A stretch of DNA of 64,000 nt from Sipunculus nudus. Taxonomy: Eukaryota > Annelida > Sipuncula > Golfingiida > Sipunculidae. Each line of letters opens with the position of its first letter. Position 1 is the first letter of the stretch. The position numbers and the translations under genes were made by a program. Shown piece after piece: positions 47,975 through 59,240 of the stretch. The stretch lies in the NCBI GenBank assembly GCA_026874595.1, contig CM049306.1, positions 95,161,642 through 95,225,641 on the forward strand. Reading direction: 5' to 3'. Under the pieces are notes generated by a model. The model was not told where the DNA came from. It worked only from the letters and a program-made list of their open reading frames with translations, and did not search any database.

Positions 47975-47991
47975 AATAAATATTTAATAAA
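47975..47991 (+). terminator. Polyadenylation signals of TMEM229
   Basis: Two AATAAA hexamers (47975-47980, 47986-47991) about 130-150 bp after the stop codon. Confidence 0.6.
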
Positions 47992-49328
47992 ATCACATGT
48001 AATGTCTTAAATATTGTAACAGATTCATACATGTACATGCACCCTGCCTGGGTGAAATTTCCTGCAGATTGTAACAGTATGTTTTGTTTTGAAAATGCTG
48101 CCTGAATTAGGAAGACAAATAATCAATCTGCCAATTGTTCATATAAATAGGATGATTACATGTTACCATTTTTAATGTTTTATTTTATTTTTTATAAATT
48201 TATTATTAAGTCATTTTTTATAGATAATGCAAAATTGAATTGTTCAGGGTGTTTTCAGTTCAATCCTTCAAAGCCTTACGGTAATCATCAAACATTTTTA
48301 TTCTGATTTTCATCTTTTAAGAAGATTAAATAATATAATTTTGATAAGATTTCCTTTGTTATGTAGTGCTTTACCTGTTTAGCAAAAGGAATCTGTTATT
48401 TTTCATTTTTCCCCTGATCTAATGACATTTTTATAAAAAAAATACAAAAAAGGTCAAATATAAAATGATTTCTGAAAAAAAGTGCCTGAGAACCATATCT
48501 TTTTTGGCCTTATTTTTTCTCTTTTATCTCTGGTTGCAACTTAATTGTTTGTTACAGAGTGTTTCTGGCAACAAGTGTTACATATGAATCTAAGAAAAAA
48601 ATTCCTTGCCCTTAAACATCACTTCCCTATTTACATTGCCAAATAATCTATAGAATGGTAATGGGAGCCAAGCAGTATATATTGGCACTCAGTGGCATGT
48701 GGCCAAGTTTTAACTTGCTATGGATCTTGAAGTAAGCTCTGTTCATTTTACTGGTAATGTTCATGGAATATATGTATAAATATTTGAAAAACTGTAATGT
48801 GGCACTGGCAAAGACAAGAGAAAAATGCTTGTAAAATACATGAAATGAAAATGTAGCTTTAAATAATGACATCTGATTCGGAGATTTGTCATTACAACTT
48901 TGATGAGCCTGATGGCATTGTAACTTGTAATGGCTGATACTCTGTGCTACAGATTGTATGTTCATACACACACAGATTACAGGAAGACATAAATATGTCA
49001 TGAATAGGAGAGTGGTCAGCAGAATGAATTAAATTGTGGTAAATGTTTCATCTAATATATGCATTATTAATACATTTAATGAAGCAAATGAAGCAAAAAG
49101 ACAGGCCAAGGACTTAAAGCGCAAGGTCACTCAGGGGTATATTTTTTACTTTGCAATGCAACAATTTTCGGATTTATGCAGATGTAACTTGTTAACTAGT
49201 TAGTTTCTCCAGGCATGTGTTCAAAGGATATGGATCTACTGATATGTATCTACTTGTCATATTTACATGTCTTTAATGTGCATATACTCATTACAAGGCA
49301 ATATATAGATACATTCATTTTTTCACTA

Positions 49329-49331
<3 letters not shown>
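47992..49331. other. Intergenic with a truncated Harbinger-like MITE
   Basis: At about 48285-48508 there is a copy of the 15234-15564 MITE that lacks its left end. The right end reads gtgcctgagaaccatatc and then ttggcc. Nothing else recognised. Confidence 0.5.
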
Positions 49332-49423
<92 letters not shown>

Positions 49424-49424
49424 A
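49332..49424. repeat. Compound microsatellite (TA)n(GA)n(CAGA)n
   Basis: Three different simple repeats run into each other without spacer. Confidence 0.95.
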
Positions 49425-50089
49425 TAATGATAATGCTTGAGTAATTATTTTTTATAATCTTTCCTTTTTTTTACATAATATATTTTATTAGGAGATAATT
49501 TTAATATGTGCTTTTGATACTTATTTCATAGATATATATTTCAACTTTTGTGTCAGGTGATATCAAACATTTACATATCTTGATTATAGTGATGTAAGTG
49601 ATAACGTTAAGAATTAATTGTAAGATCTTACTATTGACATATGGTATAAAGCCATGTTGTCTTTAGAAAAAAGAAAGTCAGAATAAAATTTTGTTATAAC
49701 ACTTGTCCGTACTATTTTTGTAATAACTTACTTGTACAGTGTTAATAAAAATATAATTTACACTATCAGGATTTATTTTATGATGCAGACATAATTTTTC
49801 TATGTCATTAACTTGCAGGGGTGTATATATTGGGGGCGATGGGGGATATATCCCCCTCCAACTCTTTGTCAAAGGGGTGGTTGTGGTCAAAGTAATCATC
49901 CCCCACAATTCAGGGAATATATTATATATTACAAATGAAATATATTAATAAATATATTTATAGACATTGGTTCCATTTATGAGTTTCACTATGAAATATT
50001 TTAGATCTAATATGGTTTAGAATTAGCAAATATCTTATTTTTTAAAACTAATACTTAATTGATATATATTTGAAATGTGTCACACAGAA

Positions 50090-50143
<54 letters not shown>

Positions 50144-50540
50144 TATATACACACACATATGTGTCTGTTTTGTCCCAACTTTGATAACCTCCCATGCCTG
50201 TCATCCCCCCCCCCCCACCATTGAAGATAAATTGACACCACTGTAATAAAGGTAGCAACTATGATTCTATTGGTAACTCATTGACACTGTCTGTTGATGT
50301 TACATCTATTTCTGTGAACTCTGGTATGAACACAAGACTTCAATAAATGTGGTCTTCACTGACCCAGTGTCAATGCTGTACTGCCTACCTCTATAGGGTG
50401 GAACCTGTCCAATAAAACCACCCTTACAGTCCATGTTTTTAAGTTAAAAGACATCACCATTCCTTGGGTCAGCAACAGTAGTTTTGTAGAACCAGGTCTA
50501 AAATGTTAAATGCAACCCTGAACTTGATGTTTCAAGGTAT
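49425..50540. other. Intergenic; (TA)n at 50095-50139, C-run at about 50206
   Basis: AT-rich. A segment at about 50398-50490 (ggtggaacctgtccaataaaa to gtagaacc) looks like a degraded pogo-type MITE. No exon seen. Confidence 0.4.
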
Positions 50541-51105
50541 AGGATGGTGCTTTGTCTGTCTGTTAGCATGGCACAAATTGTAACTGCCTTCCCTAGAAAC
50601 TTGTAACTGAATATCCAGGTAGGTTAATAAAAAATCTCCTTGGAAATTACAACACTTTGACCTATATCCTCTGGGCTGAGGGGCTCTTAATACCCCTTGA
50701 GAATAATTAAAATTTCATACAAATCCTCCAGTATCTTGATAATGCATGGGTTGCCATGAATCTTGCCTTGTATATTGACCGTGACTTGTTTTCTCAGTTC
50801 CCAAAAACTGGTGGCGCCACCTGTATTTTTTTCTAATTTTTACAATTTTTATTCAGTTTTTGAGACCATCAAATGACAGCAGTTATGTCAGTTTCTCAGC
50901 TGTGGTTTCATCCAGTGTCCTGAATTCCAGTGTTTATTGATTATGATTTAATTCTCCAGTTCCTGAAGACTGGTGGCGCCACTTGTATTTTTTCTATTTT
51001 TGATGCATTTTCCCTTTTATTTTAAGACTGCCAAATTATATTGATACTATCAGATTCGCAAAGTTCTGTAGTTTCATCTGTGTCCTGAAACCATGTTTAT
51101 TTATT
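50541..51105 (-). mobile_element. HINE-like fragment, family 1 core, reverse orientation
   Basis: On the minus strand this matches the 12.6-14.4 kb core (gtgccatgctaac, ccaaggagattttttatt, then the palindrome block). A perfect GGTGGCGCCACC is at 50810-50821 and a one-mismatch copy near 50972. The terminal hairpin is absent. Confidence 0.6.
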
Positions 51106-51767
51106 AGGGCCCCCTTTAATAAGGGGATGCCCTACATTAATCACCCTGTTCGTTGGTCTATTCATCTGTCTGTATATCCATCAAATTGTTTCCTGATAAT
51201 AACACCACTTTTGATTGACATATTGATTTCAAACTTGACTTATAATGGCCCACCTGTAGGGCAAGAACTCAAATGATTTTGGGGTCATGAGGTTCAAGGT
51301 CACAGGACCCACTTATTTAGAAAGATTTTAGATGCATTTTAAGCCTAACTTTTCATCCTAAACCTTGCACATATAGCTGACCTGCCAAAAGTGGAAGAAC
51401 CTGATTGATTTTGGGGTCACTAGGTCAAAGGTCAAGGGCACACAGGGTTCACATTTACCCAGGGTAAAACCTTTTTTTCCCTAACCCAATGGGTGAAACC
51501 CAGGTAAAAAGTATTTTACCCCGGGTTTCACCCAGTTAATTACCCTAGTTTTTCAGATATTTATCTGCTTTTATCATACATGAGGATCCTACTATAATAT
51601 CTTCCTGGTAGGTAAGCAGTGATTATATACATAAACTTTATGAATGCTGGTTGTCAGCCAAGTGGCTCTGACCACATCACCCCAATCAAGAAGCAGCCAT
51701 TTTTCCGGTCACAGTTGAATTAGTGTTTGACTATGCAGAGCACATTACTAATCAACAGTGATGTCTG

Positions 51768-51900
51768 ATGCATTTATTGAAACAACTTCACACTCCTGTT
51801 GCTTCTTCTGGCTCCATTGAACATGTGTTCTGTTCTTATAGACTTATCCACACCAAATTGCACAAACTTTTGGGAAATGAGAAAGCCCAGAAACTATATA
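51768..51900 (+). pseudogene. hAT transposase C-terminal dimerisation domain fragment
   Basis: The reading frame contains PVASSGSIEHVFCSYRLIHT, then KLHKLLGNEKAQKL, the core of the hATC dimerisation domain (family pattern: ASSxSxERxFS, a helix, then LxxxxAxxL). The frame is cut by the MITE at 51901, and the open frame runs into MITE sequence. The zinc finger and catalytic parts are absent between the left terminal repeat and here. Confidence 0.8.
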
Positions 51901-52293
51901 CTGTGGTTGGCTTTATTTTCATGAGGCTGAAATTTCACGATTTCTTCATTTTGAACATTTTGCAAGGGTTTCATTTTTGTGATTGCACCAGAACCTGTAA
52001 AATCTAAACATAGCAGGATCTGTATAGCTACAATACCTAACTAATTTCTGGTTCAGTCATTAAATTAGGACTTGTAGTGTAGTCGATATGTATCGCAGTC
52101 TGTGTGTACAGTTAATGCATGGGCCTCTTTCGAAACCACTGTTGAGGCAAAAATTAGGTTGCTGATAAGGTTGTTTTCAGAGGTCTCCTTAGTTGATCAG
52201 GTTTCTTATTCCAGAGGGTTTCATATTCACGATTATTTCACATTCACAAATATCACGAAATTAAAACCCCTGCAAATAAAAAGGCAACCACAT
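51901..52293. mobile_element. TA-target MITE, 393 bp, second copy
   Basis: The left end CTGTGGTTGGCTTTATTTTC and the right end ggcaaccacat mirror each other, as in 41576-42251, with TA flanks (51899-51900, 52294-52295). It also shares the gaggctgaaatttcacgatt block in diverged form. Inserted in the hATC coding fragment. Confidence 0.75.
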
Positions 52294-53050
52294 TATATGT
52301 CATTCAGTCAATTTGCCTTAATTCGATTTGCAGGACTCTCTCAGGGGAACAGTGATTAGATCTGCTCTCACTCTTAGGGTACTATAACCAGTGTGCACTG
52401 ATTTCATACTATATTGAACTGTGTAAATTAAAAAAAAATAAATAAAAGAATTGTTGTCCTTTTTTTTACATTAACTATATGTTTAAAAATAGGGAAAATA
52501 TCGGTCTGAATCAAGCCTTGGTTAAACATATTTTACCCCACCCAGGTTAAACCCGGGTTTTACCCTGGTGGTAGGTAAATCCTGCGAACCCTGAGGACAC
52601 ACTGGGCCATCTGTCCACATACACATGTATTTGTTTCTGAATGATAACTACAGTTTGGATTGACATATTGGTTTCAATCTTAACTTATAAATGACCCAAC
52701 AATAGTGTAAGAACCCTTTTGAATTTGGGGTCATGAGGTCAAAGGTCAAGGTCACAGGACCCACTTCTTTATAAGATTGTGGATGTATTTAAAGCCAAAC
52801 TTTTCATCCCAAACCTTCCATCTAACACATATTGCTCACCTGCCAATAGTGGAAGAAACTTATGGACTTTGGGGTGTCAAAGGTCAAGGTCACAGGGGCC
52901 ACCTATCCACATATTAATTACCAGATGATAACTCCAGTTTGGGTAGATAGGTTGGCTTCAAACTGATCACAGCACCCATATTTTGAAAAAGTTCATGAAC
53001 ATATCCTTATAGACAAATATACCTCATAATTGAGACCCATGGGTCCCTAG

Positions 53051-53440
53051 TTAGTTTCTTGTCATTGACTTTTCATTTTTTGGTGTCTTTGTCCATATCT
53101 TGATAATCCAGATATCTCAGGAATGACTGGGGCTTCCCTGGATAGTTCACACACTGTACCAGCATGAACTGAAAAGTGCTATAATATCTAATGTTATCAG
53201 TTTGTAGCCTCAGCTGGCATTAGGTCATTTTGGAAGATTATCATTAAAGAAAGTGACACAAGAACTTTTTTCTGTACATTTTTCATTACCTCTGATATAT
53301 GGTACTTCCATCTCACGGCAGAGATAACTGGGGGGGGGGGGGGGGGGGGGGGGGCAAAAATAGAGACTATACAGGGTAGACAAAAATATCACCTCAAGTG
53401 AATAAACCATATGCTCTCCAGCAAAAGAGTAAATCATGGG
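53051..53440. other. Spacer with a G25 tract
   Basis: A run of about 24-25 G (53331-53354). No gene seen. Confidence 0.6.
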
Positions 53441-54972
53441 ACTATTTTTAGAGAACCTGTGAGCTTATGCAGTGGTGTGGTGTCGTCCGTCATCTGTACG
53501 TTAACCCATACTATCTTGAAAACGGCAAGAGTTACTGTCAAGTTGAATCGTTCAATTTTTCAAAAAAATTATCCTAGGACATGGTTCTTTCAATCATATA
53601 GGAATAGATTGAGTTTGTTGATTTTTTGTTGAGTCGTGAAAAGCTTAAGTTGTTTTGTTTTTTTTTTTTGGCGATTATTATGTCTATTTCAAACTGAGGA
53701 CTGCAATAGTGTTCTTTTACAAAGTTGTTGTTTCAATTATAACTTCTGTGACATTGCACAAAAATTATTCATAGGTGGCCTTCGTTCAAGTTTACTTGAA
53801 TGATTTTTGGCAGAATTATTGGGCCTTAAACAATCAAAGGACTGCATCTTTTATTATTCTAGATGTTCTGAAAAAAAGTTCATGAATGTGTCAGCTTGAA
53901 ATAAAAAAACATTTTAGCTAAAGTCTTTCAGTATGTGTAAACAGGCCAAGATTGTGTCTGCATCTTTATATAGGTTGAAATACTACCAACTGTTTCAGAT
54001 TTGGTAACAGATCAAAAGTTAATTCCGTGCAGCCAGATATAGGTCAAGAGTTCAATCAGTACAGCCAAGCACAAGGCATGTGATTACCTCATAGGTGTCA
54101 TGTGATCACCTCATGGGTGTCATGCCCCTCAGGGCTGCATTTGGAGCAAATCTGTGAGCTTATGCAATGATGTGGCTACTATTTCAGATTTGGCAACAGG
54201 CCAAAGGTCGGTCTGGATCTATTTATAGCTTTGGCAGACTGCCAACTATATTAGATTAGGCAACAGGTCAAAAGTTCACTCAGTGCAGCCAGGTATAGGT
54301 CAGGAGTTCACTAAGTGCAGTATCTAGATTCTATTTATAGCTTTGGCAGACTGCCCACTGCATCAGATTTGGCACCAAAGTTCAGCCTGGATCTATTTAT
54401 AGCTTTGGCAGACTGCCAACTGTGTCAGATTATGCAACAGGTCAAGATTTCACTCAGTGCAGCCAAGTACAGGTCAAAAGTTTACTCAGTCTAGCCAGTT
54501 GCAGGTCAAGAGTTCACTAAGTGCAGTAGCCTGAGCCAACAATTTGTCACAGTTCACTAGGGGCAACTGCCTTTCTCACCTAAGCCTGGTCAGCCCCGTG
54601 CATCAGACTCAAGGTGAGTTTGATGTATTGGCCTGATATTTTGACTTGTCTATGTGTCTTTAATGGCTTTTTAGTTCACAAGACAGGTGTCGCCACCTAC
54701 AATGACTTTTGCACAGTGTATGTGCCTGCTTATTTCTAAATTTAATAGTAATTTGATATATCAGCCTGAAATTGGGCATATTTATACATATCGAATGGCT
54801 TTGTCGTATTCAAGACTAGTACGTGGTGCCAGCTACAAAAATTTTTGCACAGTGCGTGTCCCTTCTTATTTCTCAGGAGGGGTTTGATATATCAGTCTGA
54901 AATTGGGCATATGTTTATATCTCTGATAGCTTCGTTGTATACAAGACTGGTGGTGCCAGCTACAATCATTTT
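53441..54972 (+). repeat. Dispersed repeat unit, copy 1 of a direct duplication
   Basis: The start at 53455 (aacctgtgagcttatgcagt, then cgtcc/ctgtacgttaac) matches 59241. From 53535 (tgtcaagttgaatcgttcaa) to 54972 (tggtgccagctacaatcatt) it matches 61321-62269. Copy 1 has extra internal tandem pieces (an agctttggcagactgcc block three times, 54220-54420). GGTG..CCACC-type blocks occur at about 54687. Confidence 0.8.
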
Positions 54973-55738
54973 GTGTTGTGTGCACCCATGCCAGAATTTC
55001 AGCAGTGATGTTTGTGTAATTGTTTCTTATTCAAAATGTTTAGCACCTGCATTGTTCATATACATGAAAAGTAATGGTCTAGCATTGAAGCATTGTAACT
55101 GGCACATGTATATCACAATGCACAGGTTTGCATTAGGCCTATAGACCTTGTTATTTATTTTTATGTAGTTGAAGTGCAATCTCCTGAGTAGTTAGTGTTA
55201 TACCTCATTTTTGTTCCTAATCATTATCAGGCCCCCCCCCCCCCCAAGGAAAAAACCCACATACACACTGACTTATCACCTATCTGACATTCATAAACAA
55301 AAGGTAATCCCATTGAGCTTTAATTGAAATAAGCTGGAAAACGTGGATATCACCACACACAGGCTGCTTGTTTTGTTAATATCAATGTGTTTATAATATG
55401 TGGGGGTCCCCCAAAATATAAGCAATTTCAACAAGGGTATCTGGCAGCAAGTCAATTAAGCCAGAGCTTTGCAAATGGTTTTTGCAATTAACAAGTGAAC
55501 TTTCTACCTCCATACATATGCAACCTACCACCTTAGGTTACATGTTTTTCACATTTGTCAACATTGCTGATGTGTTTACAAACATGTTGTTAATAAACAA
55601 ATTAAGTTCATAGATTCTTCAGGTGTTATAAAAATTTCTCACAACCAAAATTACACTTAGATCATTAACATATACACAGAGGAAGCTAGCTGCATAAGCG
55701 GCCTTACCTTCGTCTTACTCCGGTTTCCAGGGCCCCAT
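54973..55738. other. Intergenic; dispersed repeat at 55285-55399
   Basis: A C14 run at 55231-55244. The 55285-55399 segment is the second copy of the repeat at 34104-34213. Otherwise nothing recognised. Confidence 0.5.
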
Positions 55739-55960
55739 GTGAGACCCGTTACTAGGGCTAAGAGGAAGCCAGAAATTACATCAATTCTTTTTCAAAAACA
55801 CCAGTTTTTGATGGCCGGCCCCTATCAGTTTTTTTTAGGGGACCTTTTATTTACACCGCGACTAATAACAGTTCATGAACCCAGGTTCCCTAACTGCATT
55901 AAGTGCGGCGGTAACCAGGACCCTCACAGCGAGAGCGTATTACGAGAGCACGGGTGCTAG
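55739..55960 (+). pseudogene. Unidentified coding-like fragment with Cys motif
   Basis: The 73-codon plus-strand frame has more balanced composition than its surroundings and follows a splice-acceptor-like tttccag (55730). Residues near the end (PNCIKCGGNQDPHSES, then REHGC, and after a stop GYRFPRP) resemble a zinc-ribbon with a following Arg/Pro motif found in transposon-borne proteins. The resemblance is weak and no family name is claimed. The in-frame stop at 55958-55960 suggests decay. Confidence 0.3.
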
Positions 55961-56264
55961 GGCTACAGGTTCCCCAGACCCATCCTTGCCTAATGATGTA
56001 AAGAACTTGAACTGATACACACAGAATTCATATTGGGGATATCATATATCTCCATTGGTAAGGAAACATTAATAATTTTGGTGCTGGTGATAGTCTGACA
56101 CATACGGTTTTGACTTTTGGTTCAAATAAAGCTGAAAACTGGATTCATGAACATAAACACTTGTATAGATTAATTCATATTTGATGATTTTCTTGGAGAA
56201 CTTTAGACAAGGTATTACATGACAGTGAACAATGAAGTACTTCTCTTAACAGTGGCTTACATCA

Positions 56265-56363
56265 GTAATGTGTTGCTAAGTAACGAGTTCTAACAACTGA
56301 CTGGGCGAAAATGCCAGATTCTGTCACGTTATGGAGGCCGCCATGTTTGGTCTTGACATTGGT
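56265..56363. repeat. Diverged copy of the RPAP3 upstream region
   Basis: It matches 44135-44222: gttgctaa..acgagttct, ctgggcgaaaa, tctgtcacgttatgg and ggccgccatgtttgg. The match resumes right of the foldback insertion (about 57712-57745 against 44240-44270). One base in the 14-bp palindrome differs (ATGGAGGCCGCCAT). Confidence 0.7.
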
Positions 56364-56372
56364 CTACAAGAC

Positions 56373-57702
56373 GGTACGGACTAAAACCCGGATGCCACAT
56401 GTCACATGTCACATGCCAAAGTGTGTGGACTAAAACTCGGATGTCACATGCTAAAATGCGGATATTGGAAGCCGGGTGCCAATATTGAGGGTTGAAACAT
56501 CGGATGCCCGACAGCTTTAAATTTATAATATGATAAAAAAAACCATGATCAGTGTTCCTTAAATATCTTAATTAAAGAAATTCAGAATTTTGGAGTTTTT
56601 TAAACCATTACTTAAAATCTTGGACACGCAAAATTTTATCAATAAAATATATAGAAAAAAAAACAAAAACAAAGTAAACATTTTGAAAGTTGTGGAATAT
56701 TTTTATTGGAACTTTAACACAGAATATAAAACATATTTTCATTTTATATCACAAATATCTATCAAAATTATATAAAGGTAAATTGAAAATTATTAAACGG
56801 ACTAAAACCCGGATGCCACATGTCACATGCCAAATCGGATGCATTGCCGGATGCCCATCCGGTGGTCGGATGCCACAGGCTGTGTGTAAAACACGGACGA
56901 CGGATGTCGGACGCCAATTTTACAAGTTTCACCATATTTTTATAATCATATACCACTAAAACTTCACGTCCATTGCTCGTATATATTTCTTAAATCATAC
57001 TGAGGTACATGAGTTAATATTGATTAATAATAATTTTAACTCATATTTATCTTGAACGTCAGCCGGACGTCAAATGAAATGCAAGTATTTTGCAGTTATG
57101 GTGAGTTTAATTGTTGCAAAAGTGCTAGCTCAGAAATACAGCCTGTTAATAGATGCCCAAGTACAGCAAATCCCAAGCTGAAATTCTCTCAATTTATTTA
57201 GTTTTTTTCACAGTCATACAATTGAAGTGCACCAGTTTATTATGTTTCTTTATGTAACGCGTGTCCTTTTATATTATGCAAATAAAGGTTTTCCTGAACA
57301 GATTCCATGCAGTGTTCATCTTGTTTTATATTAAAAATAAATGAGTTGCATAATATAATATTTTAGACATATAATACGCGAGTTTTTGGATTGAATAAAT
57401 TAATAAATAAATATATATGCAAGGTACCCATGCAGACAATATTGCGTGTCCAAGATTTTAAGTAATGGTTTAAAAAACTCCAAAATTCTGAATTTCTTTA
57501 ATTAAGATATTTAAGGAACACTGATCATGTTTTTTTTTTTATCATATTATAAATTTAAAGCTGTCGGGCATCCGATGTTTCAACCCTCAATATTGGCACC
57601 CGGCTTCCAATATCCGCATTTTAGCATGTGACATCCGAGTTTTAGTCCACACACTTTGGCATGTGACATGTGACATGTGGCATCCGGGTTTTAGTCCGTA
57701 CC
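56373..57702. mobile_element. Foldback DNA element with 260-bp inverted repeats and 9-bp target duplication
   Basis: The left arm (56373-56632) and right arm (57442-57702) are near-perfect inverse copies, starting GGTACGGACTAAAACC and ending with ggacacgca. The flanks are CTACAAGAC on both sides (56364-56372, 57703-57711). The centre carries a partial third copy of the terminal motifs (56798-56925: actaaaacccggatgccaca, repeated cggatg). No transposase frame is evident. Long inverted arms and 9-bp duplications fit Mutator-like foldback elements, but the superfamily is inference. Confidence 0.88.
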
Positions 57703-57889
57703 CTACAAGACTTTTCTTTGAAGGGGTGCTAACTTTTATTTGGTTGCATCCGTGATCAGAGACGCCATCATTAAGAACAATTTCACTGTAAAACCAGACA
57801 AATAATAAATATGGAATTATTTTGGTCCTTCAAAGACGATCAGCTTGCAATAATACTTATGGCTTATTCGTAAAATCAATCTGTCCCAC
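57703..57889. other. Spacer right of the foldback element
   Basis: Continues the RPAP3-upstream duplicate for about 35 bp, then unrecognised DNA. Confidence 0.4.
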
Positions 57890-58038
57890 CTTTTATATGT
57901 ATGAACCCTTCCACTTGTGACAGGCGTTTTCTCAGTTCACAGAGGTCACAGGTAGAGCCTGGGAGGTCGGCCACAGCTATAAAGTCAGGGAACCCTAGGA
58001 TACTGATCAGGTGTGACTGGTAGTTGTAGTCTCCAGGT
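57890..58038 (-). CDS. Candidate exon of an unidentified gene
   Basis: On the minus strand, 149 bases between an AG (58039-58040) and a GT donor (gtggga, 57884-57889) encode 49 residues without stop in one frame (phase 1). The sequence includes YQSHLISILGFPDFIAVADL, then a CX2C in STCDLC, then ELRKRLSQVEGFIHIK. Composition and codon use look coding in contrast to the AT-rich flanks. The acceptor has a poor pyrimidine tract. No family was recognised, and neighbouring exons were not found, so it could be a gene relic. Confidence 0.4.
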
Positions 58039-59240
58039 CTTTATCAGTATTTGATGAAATACTAGTTATGGTCGTTAATTAATCTTCATTATATTATGTA
58101 AACATGCCCAATATAACGATACCCACCTGCTGTTAAGGTTAAATTTATACTTTCTAATTTTCAATAAATTGGGCACATGCTGCAGGTCTTGCCTAGATGC
58201 AAGGCTATAGGAATTACACACCTGGGGGACACGGGCTCATTAGTTATGAGCCCATAACCAGATGATAACAGCTGCAGGTCCAGACCTGTATTTATCATAA
58301 AATTATTATTATTTTTTAGCATCTATATTCCGTATCATATTGTGAACCATTGGCTAAATTTTCTTGGCATACTATAAACAAATTAATATTTATATATAGA
58401 CATTTATAATACTTGATAAATTTATCTGATATATATTTTATAATATTATTATTTTTATACACCCTAATTAGTTATAGGTCTAAGATGAGATCCATATTAC
58501 ATAAATGTAGTAAGTTAATATTCTCAAGATGGTCAATGATGTGTAGCATCCTGCAGGGGCAGATCCAGAGGGGGGTTTAGGGAGTTTAACTCAGCTGTCT
58601 CTACCTTTTCAGTGCTCTTGTGTTTAACCATTAGGTGGGCTCCAGCTGCCATTCTGACAGGTGAGAATGAAGATCAAACTTCCTGTGGTGCACATTTATT
58701 ATTGGTGGAAGGCTTCAGATCTCACTCACAGATGTCCTTGAAATGTAGCTGTGGTCAGCTGGTGGGTTTGCATAGGTGGTGCCAGCTTGAAGTTCAAATA
58801 GCTGCAAGCTTGCAGTTCAAATAGCTGAGTTTTTGTTCCCAGATGGTCAGATTTTCAAGCCATGAAACTCAAGGCTTTGAGACAGGCAGACCATCAGGGA
58901 TTAGCATCTGAAAGGTACCAGGCTGCTTGACCTCAGGTGGACAGTAGCTGACCATTTGTTTACCTAGCAAAGTAAACCTGTGGTGTGTAAAGCTGCACCA
59001 GTCAGGAATTCAATTATCATGTGTGGTTGTTGTTGTCTTAAGGGGCAATATTTATGGAGGCCTAGTACTGCCCAAACAACATTAACAGACTACTCCCCCT
59101 GTAGAAATTCAAAGTGAGCAGAACCCTAGGTTTAGAGCAGCTTGGTTTGAAGACATTTCTAGAGGAATTTCAAGATAATTAAATCCTATTTTGAGGCTTC
59201 ACTGGATTGTCTGACTGCATTATTCAATATTTTCATTAGT
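58039..59240. other. Intergenic, degraded repeats
   Basis: Contains gcagatccagaggggggttt (58560), a motif recurring near 7.35 and 44.7 kb. No exon or complete element recognised. Confidence 0.4.

Larger units (their letters stand above)
51443..52593 (+). mobile_element. hAT element remnant with hATC domain
   Basis: The inverted ends begin CAGGGTTCACATTTACC (left) and CAGGGTTCGCAGGATTTACC (right, minus strand). The flanks agggcaca (51435-51442) and aggacaca (52594-52601) form an 8-bp target duplication with one mismatch. The frame at 51768 carries a hAT dimerisation motif. A TA-target MITE (51901-52293) sits inside. Blocks of tacccaggg/aaacccgggttttaccc make further inverted repeats near each end. 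Confidence 0.85.
51110..53050 (-). repeat. Repeat region rich in AGGTCA direct repeats
   Basis: About 600-bp units recur (51190-51442 continuing at 52602, and 52640-52930). Each has a gataact/ttgattgacatattg block, an aacttttcatcc block and one or two aggtcaaaggtcaaggtcac strings (51413, 52737, 52880). The right edge has the HINE-like left end in reverse (GACCCATGGGTC, 53034-53045). A hAT element interrupts it. Confidence 0.65.
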
